A DNA stretch of 64,000 nt from Gnetum montanum (GCA_015680685.1 MNCI01020989.1:225727-289726), one strand, 5' to 3'. Counted from the first letter of the stretch, positions 31,759 through 43,878 are shown. The notes: a model not told the origin generated them from the letters alone. Made by a program: numbers and translations.

Positions 31759-34190
31759 ATGCCACAAGAATATCAGGTGGTATACAGGCATCCATATAAA
31801 TATGTTCCTGACTTCACATTCATCCTACATAAAGATGAGCATCTACAATGGCAGGACATGGAGGGCAACATCATACTACCGCCTGATCGATCAGCTCCTG
31901 TAATGGTATTTCAAAATCTTGGCAAACTAGGCATCCAGGACCATGGAGTAGAGTATGTCATGGAGGACCATGACTACCAGGACTATCATCCCACTGAGGC
32001 TCAATGAGCACGAGACTAGCAATAGGTGGAAAGATATGAACACTTGAAGGGGAAACAATTCAATAAACCCTTATTCTCGCAAGGGCTGTAGGACGATGGG
32101 GATCCCATCTTTCATGATTCCCACTCGACCGAACTTCCTCTGGGGTAGCAAATCCTTCAATCCATCATCCAGATAAAGCCTCCAAGTGACCAAGATCCTT
32201 AAGGGGATGGAGGGTCATGTAGCAAAGATGGACAGAATGATTGAGGCCGTCATCAGGGTAGAGGGGGAGATCAACACCAAAGCGGTGGCGATTCCTCTCC
32301 TTCTTCGCCATCCTCTCGCTCTCCTATACCTTCATTCAGCTTAGGCTCTGATCATAACCAAGGTAGAAAGGAGTGAAAGGATAGTGGTCAAAAGGATCAA
32401 AAGGGATAACATGAGGAAACGTGAAACCAATCGTGTGATGCTCGCCGACATGAAAGGAGGGGTAGCCGGAATCATCACAGATGTCATGGTCCTCAACAGG
32501 ACTATGACTCGGATGAGCTATTGTTGGCTACTCGAAGCATGCTCCAGATAGTTGAGGTAGTTCAAATCCCTAGTAGGCACATGAAGGATAGTCAGATCAA
32601 GCACGTTGATATGAACAACATCTCCAAATTCGAAGGGGGATATAATTGTGATCTGCAAACTCACCTACAGGTGTTCCATGATGCCTGCACCCTACAGAAC
32701 ATTGACAATGATTGGCAAAAGTTGAAGCTGTTCCCTCACACACTCATCAAGAAAGCATAGAACTAGTACCAGTCCTTGGAGCCAGAATTAATCAAAAGGT
32801 GGAGTACGATGCTTGAGATTTTCAATGACAAGTATCAAACGTACTCTAGAGTGGTGAACCTAAGATGTCAAATCCAAGGGTGGAAGCAAGGTAATCATGA
32901 ATCCTTGGATGCAGCTATGAGAAAATACTATTCACTGCTACATCGGTGCCTTGGTCATGGCTACTCTCAATAGGCACAGCTTCATCACATCATTGATGGG
33001 CTCTGTTTTGAAACATGAAAGACCCTTGGCGTGTACGCCTAGGGATGACTATCGGAGCAAAGGGCCCATCAATTGCAGGGCCTCATTAAAAAGGTGGCCA
33101 AGAAGGAAGGAGAACTTAGAAAGAAGGAGATTGCAAAAGAATTTAATCGGGCTCCCTCCATCAGAAAGAGGGAGGTCCGATTTTGTGACAAGGAGGAAGA
33201 ATCACCACTAGAAGAAATGGTGAAGCAAAAGACCTTGCCTTTATAAAAGTTTGCATCTAAAATATCGACAAAGGTTGATAAGATGTGGGACTCTTTGGAT
33301 GAGAAATTCCAAAGTGTGTTAAAAATTGCAGAAGAGTCTAGGGAACAAGGTAACGATCACAATCGACGCAAGAAGAAGGAACTTGAACATGCCTAGTATA
33401 GGGGTAAGGGCAAAGTTGTTGTAGTAGAGCAAGTTGCAAACTCTAACACCGAGGAGGATGATGAATGTGGTATATGCCAATATGAACATCCTAAGGGATG
33501 TTGTCATGTGGTGTCACATCTTCAAGAGTCTAGGGTGTATGCATTAAATCCTCGCTTGGAGTAAAGACAAACACCCCGAAGGTTTCCTTACCCACAAGGC
33601 AATCCAAGGTAGTTCCACCAACAACAAGGATACTATCCAAGTGGAGTGTCATCGCAACCTTACGAATACTTCCAGTAGTGGCAACATCCACAAGCATGGG
33701 GGATGCCACCTCCAAGGCAGCAGTACCCTTACAAACAACCAGATCCCTATGGGTACTATGTTCAGCAACCAATCTCTTCACAGGACTCTTCCAGTCATGT
33801 GGCCTTTCCAAGTTATTACCACCCCTCAGAATATTTCTGACCTCAATCTCCATCACCCAAGGGAGAAAACCCGCATCTCTTCTCTCCTCCATAGCCTTCT
33901 CCTACCACTCCTCCACAACATCCCACTCAGCTGCCACCTACTCCACCGATGCAGGGAGAGATATCACCACAGCTGCAGCAACAAAACGCTACGAGGGCTG
34001 TTAACTTACAACCAGCACCTCATCTGAGTGGACCAGAACCCAAGCCACGAAAACATCCTTTTTTTCAACCTAATAATCCAAACATACCCTCACATACACC
34101 TATGTCTAGTGCCTCTGAACCTTCAAGCACCTCCACTATTCCACCACCCAAGTAGCCTTCAAGTCAACCACACTCCAACATCCAAACGGT
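31759..34190 (+). pseudogene. gag: Element D gag (broken)
   Basis: The ATG at 31759 starts MPQEYQVVYRHPYKYVPDF. The N-terminal block and GNIILPPDRSAP are shared with B and F. The capsid core spans about 32520-33080 (NNISKFEGGYNCDLQ, WSTMLEIFNDKYQ, SLLHRCLGHGYSQ). Zinc knuckle CGICQYEHPKGCC near 33465-33505 keeps all ligands in an unusual Cys-X2-Cys-X3-His-X4-Cys spacing. A Q/P-rich tail reaches the protease. The frame is constant from start to protease with about ten nonsense codons. Confidence 0.88.
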
Positions 34191-34191
34191 C

Positions 34192-34690
34192 ATGCTCACG
34201 CATGCCTTGATCGACTGGATCAAGGTTGGGCATCTTCCCCAGAAATTAACTGATCTAGGAAGCCCCCTCATCTATCTTATAGTGGCAAGGAATGAGCCAT
34301 GCAAAGCTCTTATAGACTCGGGATCAGGAGTCAATTTGATCTCTCATGACATGTACAAGAACTGGAACTTGCCCCCACTAAAGAAGAGCAACATTCGGCT
34401 CGAGTTAGCAGAACAGTCCATCACCATTCCCTTGGGATTGGTGGAGGACATTGTGACCACCCTATGTGGTTGGTCCTATCCTGTTGATTTCCTAGTCATT
34501 CGTGTGGAGAACTACAAGGGGAACTTCCCAATAATCATGGGAAGAGCCTGGCTGAGCATGGTGGATGCACGACTAGGACTCTGAGATCTATCCCTTGAAA
34601 TTTTAAAGGAAAATCCTTTCGGGAAGATTGAGAAGAAGTGTGTTCCATGCACCGCGTACAGTGACTCAGGGTGCAATTGCGTGCAGTAGT
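34192..34690 (+). pseudogene. Element D aspartic protease
   Basis: It is in the gag frame. The active-site motif LIDSGSGVNLIS keeps the catalytic Asp (near 34312-34345). The second conserved block is FPIIMGRAWLS. One nonsense codon ends the open stretch at 34584; homology continues to about 34690. Unlike element B, the catalytic centre is intact. Confidence 0.87.
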
Positions 34691-34920
34691 TATGGTCCAC
34701 TAAGTGAATATCCATTCAAGCATGCAGTCGGTGTACCAAGGACTCACCTGTTCAATAGTGTCTATACGCAACAACCACCAACCAAGAAGGTACCTAGTGG
34801 CTGATAGCTGATCCTGCTAACAGTGCATTGTGCATGAAACTGTCAGAGGGGCTTGTACAAGCCTACATTGAAAGCATGGATGAAATGGAAGAGGTTCATC
34901 AACAGGTCTTCACTGTTGAT

Positions 34921-36440
34921 GACCATGATGACTAGGTGAAGTTGCAAATCCCTAAAAGCTTCAAACAAGAGCCCCTGGAGCTCAAATCTTTACCGGCTCA
35001 CTTGGAATATGCATTTTTATGAAATGGAAAGCCGATAATTATTAATGCCACCCTTGGTCCTGAATAGAAGAAGAAATTGCTGAAAGTGGTGAACAAATGG
35101 GTTGCTACATTTGCATGGTCGTATCCTGAGTTAACTGGAGTTGATCTTAGGGTCTACCAACATCAGATCAATATTGACCCCTCCATGAAGCCACAATGAC
35201 AGCCACAAAGATGATTGAATCCCAAACTGAAGTAGGTCATCAAAGATGAAATCGAAAAATTGCTAAAGATGGGTTCATCTATTCTATTACTGATAGCGAA
35301 TGGGTTAGCCCACTCGTTATTGTGCCAAAGAAATATGGCAAATGGAGGGTCTGTATTGATTTCTAATTGCTCAACATGGCTACCTTCAAGGATCACTTTT
35401 CACTCCCATTTGTGGACCAGGTGTTGGACACCATTACAGGGCATCACTATTACAGCTTTTTGGATGGTTATAGTGGTTATAACCAAATCCAAATAGCACC
35501 AGAGGACCAGGCCAAAACAAATTTCACAAGTCCATGGGGGACTTTTGCATACAAGAAAATGCATTTTGGCCTATGTAATGTGCCTGCCACGTTCCAATGC
35601 CTCGTCCTCAACATCTTCCAGCAACATATCGATAATGGAGTAGAAGTCTTCATGGATGACTTCTCTACCTATGGGGCCATGTTCAAGCAAGCCTTGGACT
35701 ATCTTGAGAAGGTTCTGAAAAGGTGTGTAGACACCAATCTATGGCTCAATTGGCAGAAAATACATTTGATGATCCAAGAAGGCATTGTGCTGGGGCATCG
35801 CATCTCACAGATAGGGATTAGCATGGATCTTGAAAAGATCAGGGTCATCCAAGGAATCACCCACCGAGCAAGTATCATAAAAGATGTTCGGTCATTCCTT
35901 GGCCACACTGGTTACTACCGAAGCTTCATTGAAAACTTCTCAAAGATCACCAAGCCATTGGTAGAACTTATAAAGAAGGATGCTCTATTCATCTGGACCA
36001 AGGAATATGAATCTGCATTCCAATTTCTTAAATAGAAACTCTAGTTCTATGGGCACCGGATTGGTCTAGGCCCTTCCACAGCATGACAGATGCATCTAAT
36101 TACACCTTGGAAGCCATGCTTACATAGTGTGATGATCAGAAACATCCATACTATATCCACTGTGCAAGTCATAGAATTGTGGGTGCTAAGCTTAACTATA
36201 CCACTATCAAAAAGGAGTTGATGGCAGTGGTGTTCGCCTTGGAAAAATTTTGACACTATGTGCTTGGATACAAGGTGTTCATGCATACTAACCATAGTTC
36301 TATTTGGTTCCTGATGAATAAACCAACGATAAGTCCCCACATCATCTAGTGGCTGGTGATTCTTCAAGAGTTTGATCTTACCATGGTAGACTAGAAGGGA
36401 ACCGAGAATGTGGTTACTGACCACTTGTCTCAGTTACGAT
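34921..36440 (+). pseudogene. pol: Element D reverse transcriptase and RNase H (broken)
   Basis: RT starts in the gag-protease frame (IPKSF..PLELKSLPAHLEYAF near 34945-35020). A one-base loss near 35266 shifts the frame. RT then reads open from 35367 to 36035 with FLDGYSGYNQI, FGLCNVPATFQ and active site FMDDFS near 35650. A further short deletion near 36036-36055 shifts the frame before RNase H (MTDASNYTLEA, KGTENVVTDHLS). Several Gln/Arg/Trp-to-stop changes are present. Confidence 0.9.
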
Positions 36441-36689
36441 GGGATTACATAGAAGAGGTGAAGCCCCTCTCTAACCAATTTCTAGATGAACTCCTCTTCA
36501 TAGGTGCAGTTGATCCGCAAGTGCCCAAGGAATCCCCTTGGTTCAACCGCATCCTCACCTACCTCACAACCCAAGAGTTGCCAAAGGAGTGGAACCATCA
36601 ACAGAAACAATAGTTTCTCCATAAGGCCAAGCATTTCATGGAAATCAATGGCCACCATTACAAGGTTTGCACAAATGGCCTAGTTCGAT

Positions 36690-37822
36690 GATGTGTCTCT
36701 GATCACGATACACTACGCGTCCTCCAAGATGCTCATGAGGGTCCTTGTGGGGGCCACTATGCTGGATGCCACATAGCCATTAAGATCCTACATGCAGGAT
36801 ATTACTGGCCCACAATTTTTAGGGATGCACAATGGTTCACCCACTCCTGCAAACGATGCCAAAAAATATGGTGGGATAACAGCACGGTTGGAGGGACCTC
36901 AACAGTGAATCCAGCCGCTGGAGCCCTTCGACATCTGGGGCATCGATTTCATGGGACCCATCATGCCCCTGTCAAATGAAAAGGCATACATCCTTGTAGC
37001 TATGGACTACTACACCAAGTGGGTAGAAGCGCAGCCGTCATTGACTGTTCTTCCAACATTGCCACACAATTTGTCCAACAATAATTTGTTAACAGGTTTG
37101 GAGTGCCACGTGCACTCATTTCTAATAATGGAACTCATTTCATGGGTGTCACTTTTTGGAAACTCATGAAACACTTGGGGCTCACCCATAAGTTTACAAC
37201 ACCCTATCACCCCCAAGCTAATGGGTAGGGCAAAGTCACCAATAGGAAGATCACCAAGATCCTTACCCAAACCATCAACAAATACAGGAGGGATTGGAGT
37301 ACCAAACTTAATAATGCCCTATGGGCCTATCACTCCACTTGGAAACTTCCTGTAGGGTAATCTCCCTATGAGTTAGTGTACAAAAAGTTACCAACACTTC
37401 CAATTCAGGCCAAACTCCACACACTATCCACTGCCAGTGACTTAGGCCTTGACCTCCCACTAGCACAACGCGAATGACTTATCAATTTAAGTGTGCTAGA
37501 TGAGAACCGATTAGTGGCCCTATCTTCAAATGAGATCCACAAGGCCTATAACAAAAAATGACATGATCTTAGGATTAGGAAGGTCACATTTAGATGTGGA
37601 GACAAGGTGTTGTATTGGAACCCCTCACATGTATCTCAACTGACCAAGTTTCAAACACTGTGGGAGGGACCTTACATTGTTTCTGAAACCTTTCCATTGG
37701 GGGCCTTGCTTATCCACAAACTTGAGGACCCCATAAGAATGCAGTTGGTCAACCGCCAACAACTAAAACCTATACGTGAACTTTACTCAACCAGTGCAAC
37801 CACCTCATCATCACCAGGATAG
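36690..37822 (+). pseudogene. pol: Element D integrase (broken)
   Basis: The zinc-binding region (DAHEGPCGGHY ... HSCKRCQ) spans 36730-36865. The catalytic core has D in GIDFMGPI. The second Asp is Asn (ISNNGTHF near 37120-37140) and the Glu position is Lys (GKVTN near 37230). Frame changes occur near 36870-36890 and 37060-37075. The C-terminal region reads DKVLYWNPSH and LWEGPYIV. The final stop at 37820 lies just before a polypurine-like motif. Confidence 0.9.
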
Positions 37823-37857
37823 CCTTGCTCCATTTTTCATGTCTCCTCCTTTCCACC

Positions 37858-37871
37858 CAGTCATGGGGGAG
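37858..37871 (+). promoter_or_regulatory. Polypurine-like motif at the end of element D pol
   Basis: CAGTCATGGGGGAG, identical to the copy at the end of element B pol. Confidence 0.6.
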
Positions 37872-39405
37872 ATCATCATCCCTACTAATCCATTCCACTA
37901 AACCCCTCACTATTTTGTAATTTTTTTTTACACTTTTTTTTTCAACATCATTCATACGTTTTCCAATTCTTATTAATTTTTTCCTTTCTTTAATTATTTT
38001 CTATTTCTTTGTGTGTGTTTCATTTTTCACGTGATCACTAATGCGTCATCTTATTGTCATCAGGTGTTTGGAGCGGATGGTTTTGATTGCGATGGATCAT
38101 GTATAATAGTCCACCTAGTTATCTAGATCCCGCCCTTGCATGGTTGTCCTTGGACTTTATGTCTATTTTCAGCACATAAAATCGACAGTGAGTCCATGTC
38201 ATCCACCCATTCACCCACTTCATGGTTTTCCTTCTGTTGAGAACATGCAACCCCTTCACTTAAATACATTGTAATTGTTGTGTGACTTGTGTAGTTCCTA
38301 GACTCGGGGATGACCCAATGGTTTGAATTGGGTGTGACTTCAAGGGGAATGCAACATTCGTCACTCTCTCCTATCCCCTGGGTTGCTAGTGTGTCCTTAC
38401 AGATTTCCTATGACTCCACGTTCTTCTCTCCAGGAAAGCTCTTGGGCAATTTGACCTTGCATGGTGTGGTCCTCACCAAAAATTTAAAGAAAAACAAATA
38501 AACATGAGGATTCAAAGCACACCCCTTGGTCGAATGCATGCGAACACGCATGGATCTTTGCATGGTGTGGTTCCCTCGAAAAAGAAAAAAAAATCATGAC
38601 ATCACTATGTGAGAATTCAAAGCACATCCCTTAGACTGCCTTTCATGGGTTACAAGCTCTAGTTATGGGACTTCCTTCATCTCCTCTAACGTCGTCCTGT
38701 TTCACTTCCTTCCTCTCACATTTGTTGGAGTGGTGGTTCTCTATGGGTACATTCCTTCTTTCTTGGGGGATGGCCAGGGCTTTGTCTATTGCTGCGATGT
38801 CACTATATGCAGATGGTTTTGGGTTTGACCTCAAGAACGGTTCTACCGGGTCACTTAACCACAACTACACATGGGGTTTCATGTCCCGAATGATCAGAAT
38901 TTCCATTTTCTCATCTCTCTCTTCACCCATTTCTCTACATAACTCACCTCATTTCCAATTTTATGTTGTGAAAGTTCATCATGATTTCCATGGGCTTCTC
39001 ATGCCTTGGCAGGATCTCTTGGGTAGGAGTATTAATTGGCGAACACCATTTCTTAACCCCAGGGCCCACAGACCCCAATGTTGAGGATATGCAAGGGCTA
39101 CTAATGCTCTTGCCTGCTATGGGGAGGACCCACCTGCATATTCTTGGTCCCTCTTGTTAAGTCTCCCATCCTTTGGATTTTGTGGTTGATTATTTTCAGG
39201 GTCCCATTGCTTGATTTCTTCCCTGCGGAGTTCTTTTATGTCACGTTCTCCTATTTTTTACTATTTTTTGAGCCCCGATTACCTTCCTCCTACCCTCATC
39301 CATGATCAAGCCTCTCACGTGCTTCAACCTCCCCAATTTGGCATTTCAAATTCATCATTTAAGGCTTTTTTTGGGTTGGTCAATGCTAGTCAACGGGTAC
39401 ACACA

Positions 39406-39490
39406 CCTACGTATACGAGGCCCCATATACGCAGCCCCCTGCGTATACGTGGCCCCGTCGATGCAGCACCCAACCCCTATATATACAGCC
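39406..39490 (+). promoter_or_regulatory. Internal LTR-like promoter region in element D
   Basis: CTACGTATACGAGGCCCC, ATATACGCAG and CTGCGTATACGTGGCCCCGT precede a TATA box (TATATATA, 39479-39486). These match the element's own U3 (CTGCGTAGACGTGGCCCCGT before TATAAATA at 30790). It lies 430 bp upstream of the third ORF and is followed by TTCATTTTTCATCATTTG, shared with element C. Confidence 0.55.
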
Positions 39491-39897
39491 ATTACGCTTT
39501 CATTTTTCATCATTTGAAGCACAAATCAAGGGGAGATTTTTCCATTTTTTCTGCCCAACTCTTCCCTATGCACCTACATTCCATCGTGCATCTGCATCAA
39601 TTGATCCTTGCCCTTTTAAGCAACCGGAGGTATGCTCTCAGTCATGGAGGGATGAAGCCTATGTGTAATTAATTAATTAATCAGTTAGTTAATTAAGACT
39701 TCACATCCCTAAGGGATGAAATGAAAACAATGGTTTAGATCCCAAGTCATCCCTTGTTGTTTTTTAGTTCTAACCCATGAATTAACACTCAGAGAGACTT
39801 AAAGGAATGCTTGTGCCAACAACATAACTTAGTCAAACTGTGAAGGTGTATAAGGATCATCTTGTGCTACTTATGCACAATCTAATGGGTGGTTATG

Positions 39898-39908
39898 TTT
39901 GATTGCAA
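39898..39908 (+). promoter_or_regulatory. Degenerate splice-acceptor-like site before element D third ORF
   Basis: TTTGATTGCAA directly precedes the ATG at 39909. The equivalent place in element C ends in TTACAG, so this is probably a CAG acceptor changed to CAA. Confidence 0.4.
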
Positions 39909-42764
39909 ATGGCACCCAAACCGAGGCATCCAAGGGGCGAGGGACCATCACAATCGAGGGACAAGCATCTACGAACAGGAAGGGGACAAGGCAGGCAACA
40001 ACCAGAGCACGTGGAGAGCTCTCATTCAATTGGCCTTCTCCACGAAGGACCTGATGTGGAATCTATTCATCAAATTCCCAAAGAGGAAATTCCTAGTGAG
40101 CAATTGCAAAGGGATGAGACTCTGGGGATAGCACCACAGCTTGAGGTCACCCTAACCCAAGCCTGTCTTGATGCTATCAAGTAGCAGGAAGTGCAACGGA
40201 TGGTCCTCCAAGAGCTAAATTTTGGACCATTCCTTGAAAAATCACCAAAAAATGTGAGGCTACAGCTACAAAATTCTCCTATGTGGTCAATCATCACATC
40301 CAGTGGTGAGTGGTACTTAGGAGAGACCTATCTCTTCTAGACGAATCGGCAACTGGGATCCAAAGTAAGAATCAAAGAAATTTATGTCTCTTACTCTTCA
40401 GAGGCAATAGCATAGGCTTTGGGGTTGCCCAAGGTTGGAGTAGATGTGGTGGAGATTCCAAAACAAGCTGACCTAGAGATAAAGGTGAAATGGACCAAAC
40501 GATGCTATGGGGTAGAGCGCAAGGAATTCGACTCTTTGACCACAATGGAGAGGGTGTACTCAAAGATCGTGTCTTACCACTTGAACCCAATGGTAAGACC
40601 CAACAAAATCACAGCCTTCTCCACTCGTGTGTGTGCTGTCTTGAGTGGGAAATTCCCAATGAGTCTTCCATAGCTATTATTCCTAGAGATTGAAAAGAGG
40701 TTCATTGAAAGCGAACATGGAAGACGGGCCCTCCCCTTTCCTTGCTTCATTCGAAAGTTGTGCAAATGGGCAAGGATAGCATAGTACTCCAATGATATAA
40801 TCTGGCATGCCCCGATTGCCTCTTGGTAGGAAATGATGAAGGATAAAACTCCTGCCACCACACAGACAGAGGAGGAGCAACAACCACCTCCACCACCTAC
40901 ACAAACAACAAGGTCGAGTTCGCAAACCATTGCAGAAAATATCCATAAAATCTGACAAACGCTCTTGAGCTAGCAAGAGCAATCTAGTAGGACTAGTAGA
41001 GGAGAAGACCCTTCAGTCTATCACCCTACAATGAGCCACCTAGAGCAAGTGGCTCGATCAGTCAACTTACTGGAAAGAGTAGGGCTGATGTTCTTCGACG
41101 CCCGAACACAAGTGCCAGTAAGGAAATATCCTAGTGTTTGAGAGGTAACAGTATCAACCCGACAGCTATTTTCCAAAATCTATAGAAATGCTGCTACACT
41201 CTTGGTACACTTGGAAGATGGTGAAGGGGTAACAATCTTGGTGATGCAGCACCAAGGATAGGAGATTGTAGCCAAAGTGGTTGCTAATACAATTGTTATA
41301 GCTCTCAACACACCAGCAGCACATGTACTAGATATTCATGAACTTCAAGATGTACAAGAATCTATTGGAACCTCACATAGCAAGATCAATGCAGCGCAAC
41401 ATGAGGAATTTTTGGACCAACTGGTGGGAATTGGGCAACCACTTCTGAATGTCTTTGACCTTCCAGACAACATCACTGCAACCCAATCAGAGCTGCTCTC
41501 AGCAAGGGGTAAGAGACTCATTTTTGAAGGGCAACTTGAAACTGCTCAAGCTGCTTGTCAACGCTTGGCAATAGAAGTGGCCCAACTAAGAATCCAACTT
41601 GCCAATCCATCTCTCCTCAACTGTGAAATCACCAAAGATGAAGTTTTTCAATAGCTTCAGCTCAAACTTTAGATAGTTGAGGATGAGCAAGAGTCGGCAA
41701 TCTTTGATAAGTCCTTCGCAAACGTTCAAGCATATACTTCAAACAAGGACTTAACAAAGGTTCGCCAAGAGAACATTAGGTTGACCATGGAGGTTCATTG
41801 CCTGTGCAATGTTGGTGCAGAAAATGAACACATGAAAAATTTTATCCACCAATAGCAGGAAGAACTAGCTAGGGTGAATGCTGATGTAAGAAGGTTGGTA
41901 GTCGAGAATCAAAATCTGTCAATGGAGGAGGTTGAGATGTTGCGATAGAAATATGCAATTGAAATCACCGCTTGGAAGAATGAGGCCCTAAAGTTTGAAA
42001 ACATCAAAAATCATTACAGGGACCAAGTGGGATTATAGAAGGAAGTAAATGAAAAGTAGATTCAGATCGCAAAGGCTAAAATGAACCAAGTGCTCCAACA
42101 GCTCCGAGAAGGAGGCGATGTATGGCAACCTATCTTTAATGGGTTGAATGCCTACAATGAAGTTGAAATCTACCTTAAGGAGTTACAGATTGAGGAGATG
42201 ATAGAATATATGAAGCTTGCCAACCTACGCTATGCAAACCTGGCTATGCTCACAGTTGGGAGACCACAGTCAGAATTGGAAAAGCAAGTGGCCGCCTTGT
42301 ATTCTCTATACAAGGATGAGTTCCAAGTGCACAAAGCAACAAAGTAGAAGCTGGAAATGGTAAACGCAGAACTTGAGGTTCTCTACACAAGCTTTGAAGG
42401 ACAACATGAAGTTGTGCAAAACTTGGCCCGACGAATGAATGACTACCAGCAGCTGCAGGCATCAATCTGAGCGTTTGACATCGAATGAAAGTAGTTCACA
42501 ACCTGGTTTGTCAACCTAAAAGAACTCTTCCCGGTGCTGCCATGCCCTTAGGAGGTTCCAATTCCAGCACACATCGGTGAAGCTGCCTGGATAGTGAATG
42601 ATCCCAGAAGCAAAAAAGAAAAAATGAGGGCTCTCTTGGAGGCTTTTTGGCTACCTCCAAAAGCTGCAGCTGCTGTGGGACAACCGTCATTCGTGCCACC
42701 ACCAACGCATGGACTAGATGCTAGAGAAGGTCCATTGGAACCACTGCCCCCAGGGATAGTGTGA
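39909..42764 (+). pseudogene. Element D third ORF: 951-codon coiled-coil accessory protein (stops only)
   Basis: A single frame runs from ATG 39909 to TGA 42762-42764 without a frameshift, broken only by about 21 nonsense codons. The N-terminus is basic (MAPKPRHPRGEG). Residues about 95-280 form a globular-looking region (NFGPFLEKS, SGEWYLGET, YSSEAIA..LGLPK, FSTRVCAVLSGKF, FPCFIRKLCKWARI). Its layout resembles the 'putative plant transposon protein' domain often found beside plant gypsy elements, but this is unverified. A P/Q-rich linker and VNLLERVGLMFFDAR follow, then about 400 residues of heptad-like coiled coil. The C-terminus has AAWIVNDPR..KEKMRALLEAF. No signal peptide or membrane segment stands out. 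The function is unknown. Confidence 0.82.
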
Positions 42765-43004
42765 TCTTCTCCAACAATTTTGTGCATCAGCCTACATGGT
42801 AGAGACTCTAGGACCAGTAAGGTGTTCAATTTTGTCTCTCAACACTGCCATTTTTTGTAACTTGTCCTTCTCTGTAACTCGGGAAGTTGGTAAAATTAAT
42901 GTTGTGTCATATGTGTGTCAAGTCATGTGCATTGTAAATAAAAGCCCATACCTTCAAAATTGTAGAGTGACTCAAGGATGAGTTTTTACTTAGTCGTGGG
43001 GGTA
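42765..43004 (+). promoter_or_regulatory. Element D 3' end segment and polypurine tract
   Basis: The segment CCCATACCTTC ... CAAGGATGAGTTTTT is shared with B, C and F. It ends in the polypurine tract CTTAGTCGTGGGGGTA (42989-43004) against the 3' LTR. Confidence 0.8.
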
Positions 43005-43873
43005 TGATGGAGTGTCATTAGTCGATGCGTCGACTAGGCCGCGTATACGGGGCCGTGTATACACAGCTGCATCAATGCGGCCCCGTCGACATGGCCCTGT
43101 TTATGCAGAGCCTATTTCGGCCTATAAATAAGAGGGCCTTCCGCCTCATTTAGGGACCTTTCAGTTAGTTGTAGCGAAGCTCTTGCAGTTTGTTCCCATA
43201 GGAGATAGAATATTTTCCAAGTGCCTGCAGCAAGTGTAAGAAAAGTGATCGGCTCTTTATTCAAGCATTGATGTATCTGAGCCCATTGGCATGAACGGCA
43301 ATAAAGATGAACTCTTCAAGCATTCCTTGTAGCATTTGGACTTAGCCATTTAATTCTTTCATTAGTTTAATATGTTTATGCTTTGATAATTACTTAAGAT
43401 GCTATTATTGTTATTTTAATCCCTATCGCTCCTTTGTAGTTCGTAAAGGCCATAAGTACGACCATCTCGAATGCAACCCAACACTTGGTCACCCAGTGAC
43501 GCTTAACGTCTTATAACCTAGTAGTGTTTAGGGGATGCTCAGAATGTGCTTGGAACATGGGATCAGATACTTATGTTAGGAATAGTTAGAATACAAATTA
43601 GGATAATCATAGATTAGATAATAGTTCACTCCTTACTTTCCATACTTTAATTAGACGCCAAAAGATAAAGTAAAAAGCTATAAAAATCATTAGCCTTAAT
43701 CTCACTTAACCATCACAAGTGAGATTAGGAAGACAACGACCATTCTAACCCAAGGTTTTGCTGGTTAGGGTTTGGTGTATGTTAAGTGCTTACAATCTAC
43801 AGAATTCGACCGAGTTGCGTGTCAACGCCTGTGATTCATATGGTTGGGTGTAGGGGTACCTAGCCACTCATCA
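43005..43873 (+). repeat. Element D 3' LTR
   Basis: 869 bp, TGATGGAGTG ... CTCATCA, homologous throughout to 30686-31554. Differences are concentrated at CG sites. It is followed by CATGT (43874-43878). Confidence 0.95.
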
Positions 43874-43878
43874 CATGT
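43874..43878. repeat. Target-site duplication CATGT, right of element D
   Basis: Exact second copy of 30681-30685. Confidence 0.95.

Larger units (their letters stand above)
37823..39908 (+). other. Element D 3' spacer
   Basis: Non-coding. It contains a polypurine-like motif at 37858, two copies of the hairpin-like GCATGGTGTGGT block (38453-38528 and 38556-38634), an LTR-like internal promoter at 39406-39490, a second polypurine-like motif at 39639 and the leader of the third ORF. ORFs at 38665 and 39211 are not conserved in B or F and are probably spurious. Confidence 0.7.
30686..43873 (+). mobile_element. Element D: complete 13.2-kb Athila-like element with third ORF
   Basis: Two 869-bp LTRs, primer site, gag, protease, RT, RNase H, integrase, a 2-kb spacer with an LTR-like internal promoter, a 951-codon third ORF and a polypurine tract, flanked by CATGT. 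Its gag belongs to the same subtype as B and F. It is the only complete element in the window that still shows every part. Nonsense codons and several frameshifts in RT-integrase disable it. Confidence 0.95.

Noticed and set aside
38665-39672. ORFs of 139 and 153 codons in the spacer of element D.
   Set aside because: No counterpart in B or F at the same place, no motifs; they cross the LTR-like promoter block and conserved non-coding elements.
40574-40982. Minus-strand ORFs of 99-118 codons within the third ORF of element D.
   Set aside because: They are shadows of the plus-strand frame, are Cys/Gly-rich without motifs and are not conserved in element C.
39909-42764. TAG reassignment or systematic readthrough as explanation of the many TAG codons in the third ORF.
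   Set aside because: Neighbouring gag and pol regions contain TGA and TAA as well, catalytic residues elsewhere in the element are mutated, and CHG/CG deamination explains the bias more simply.
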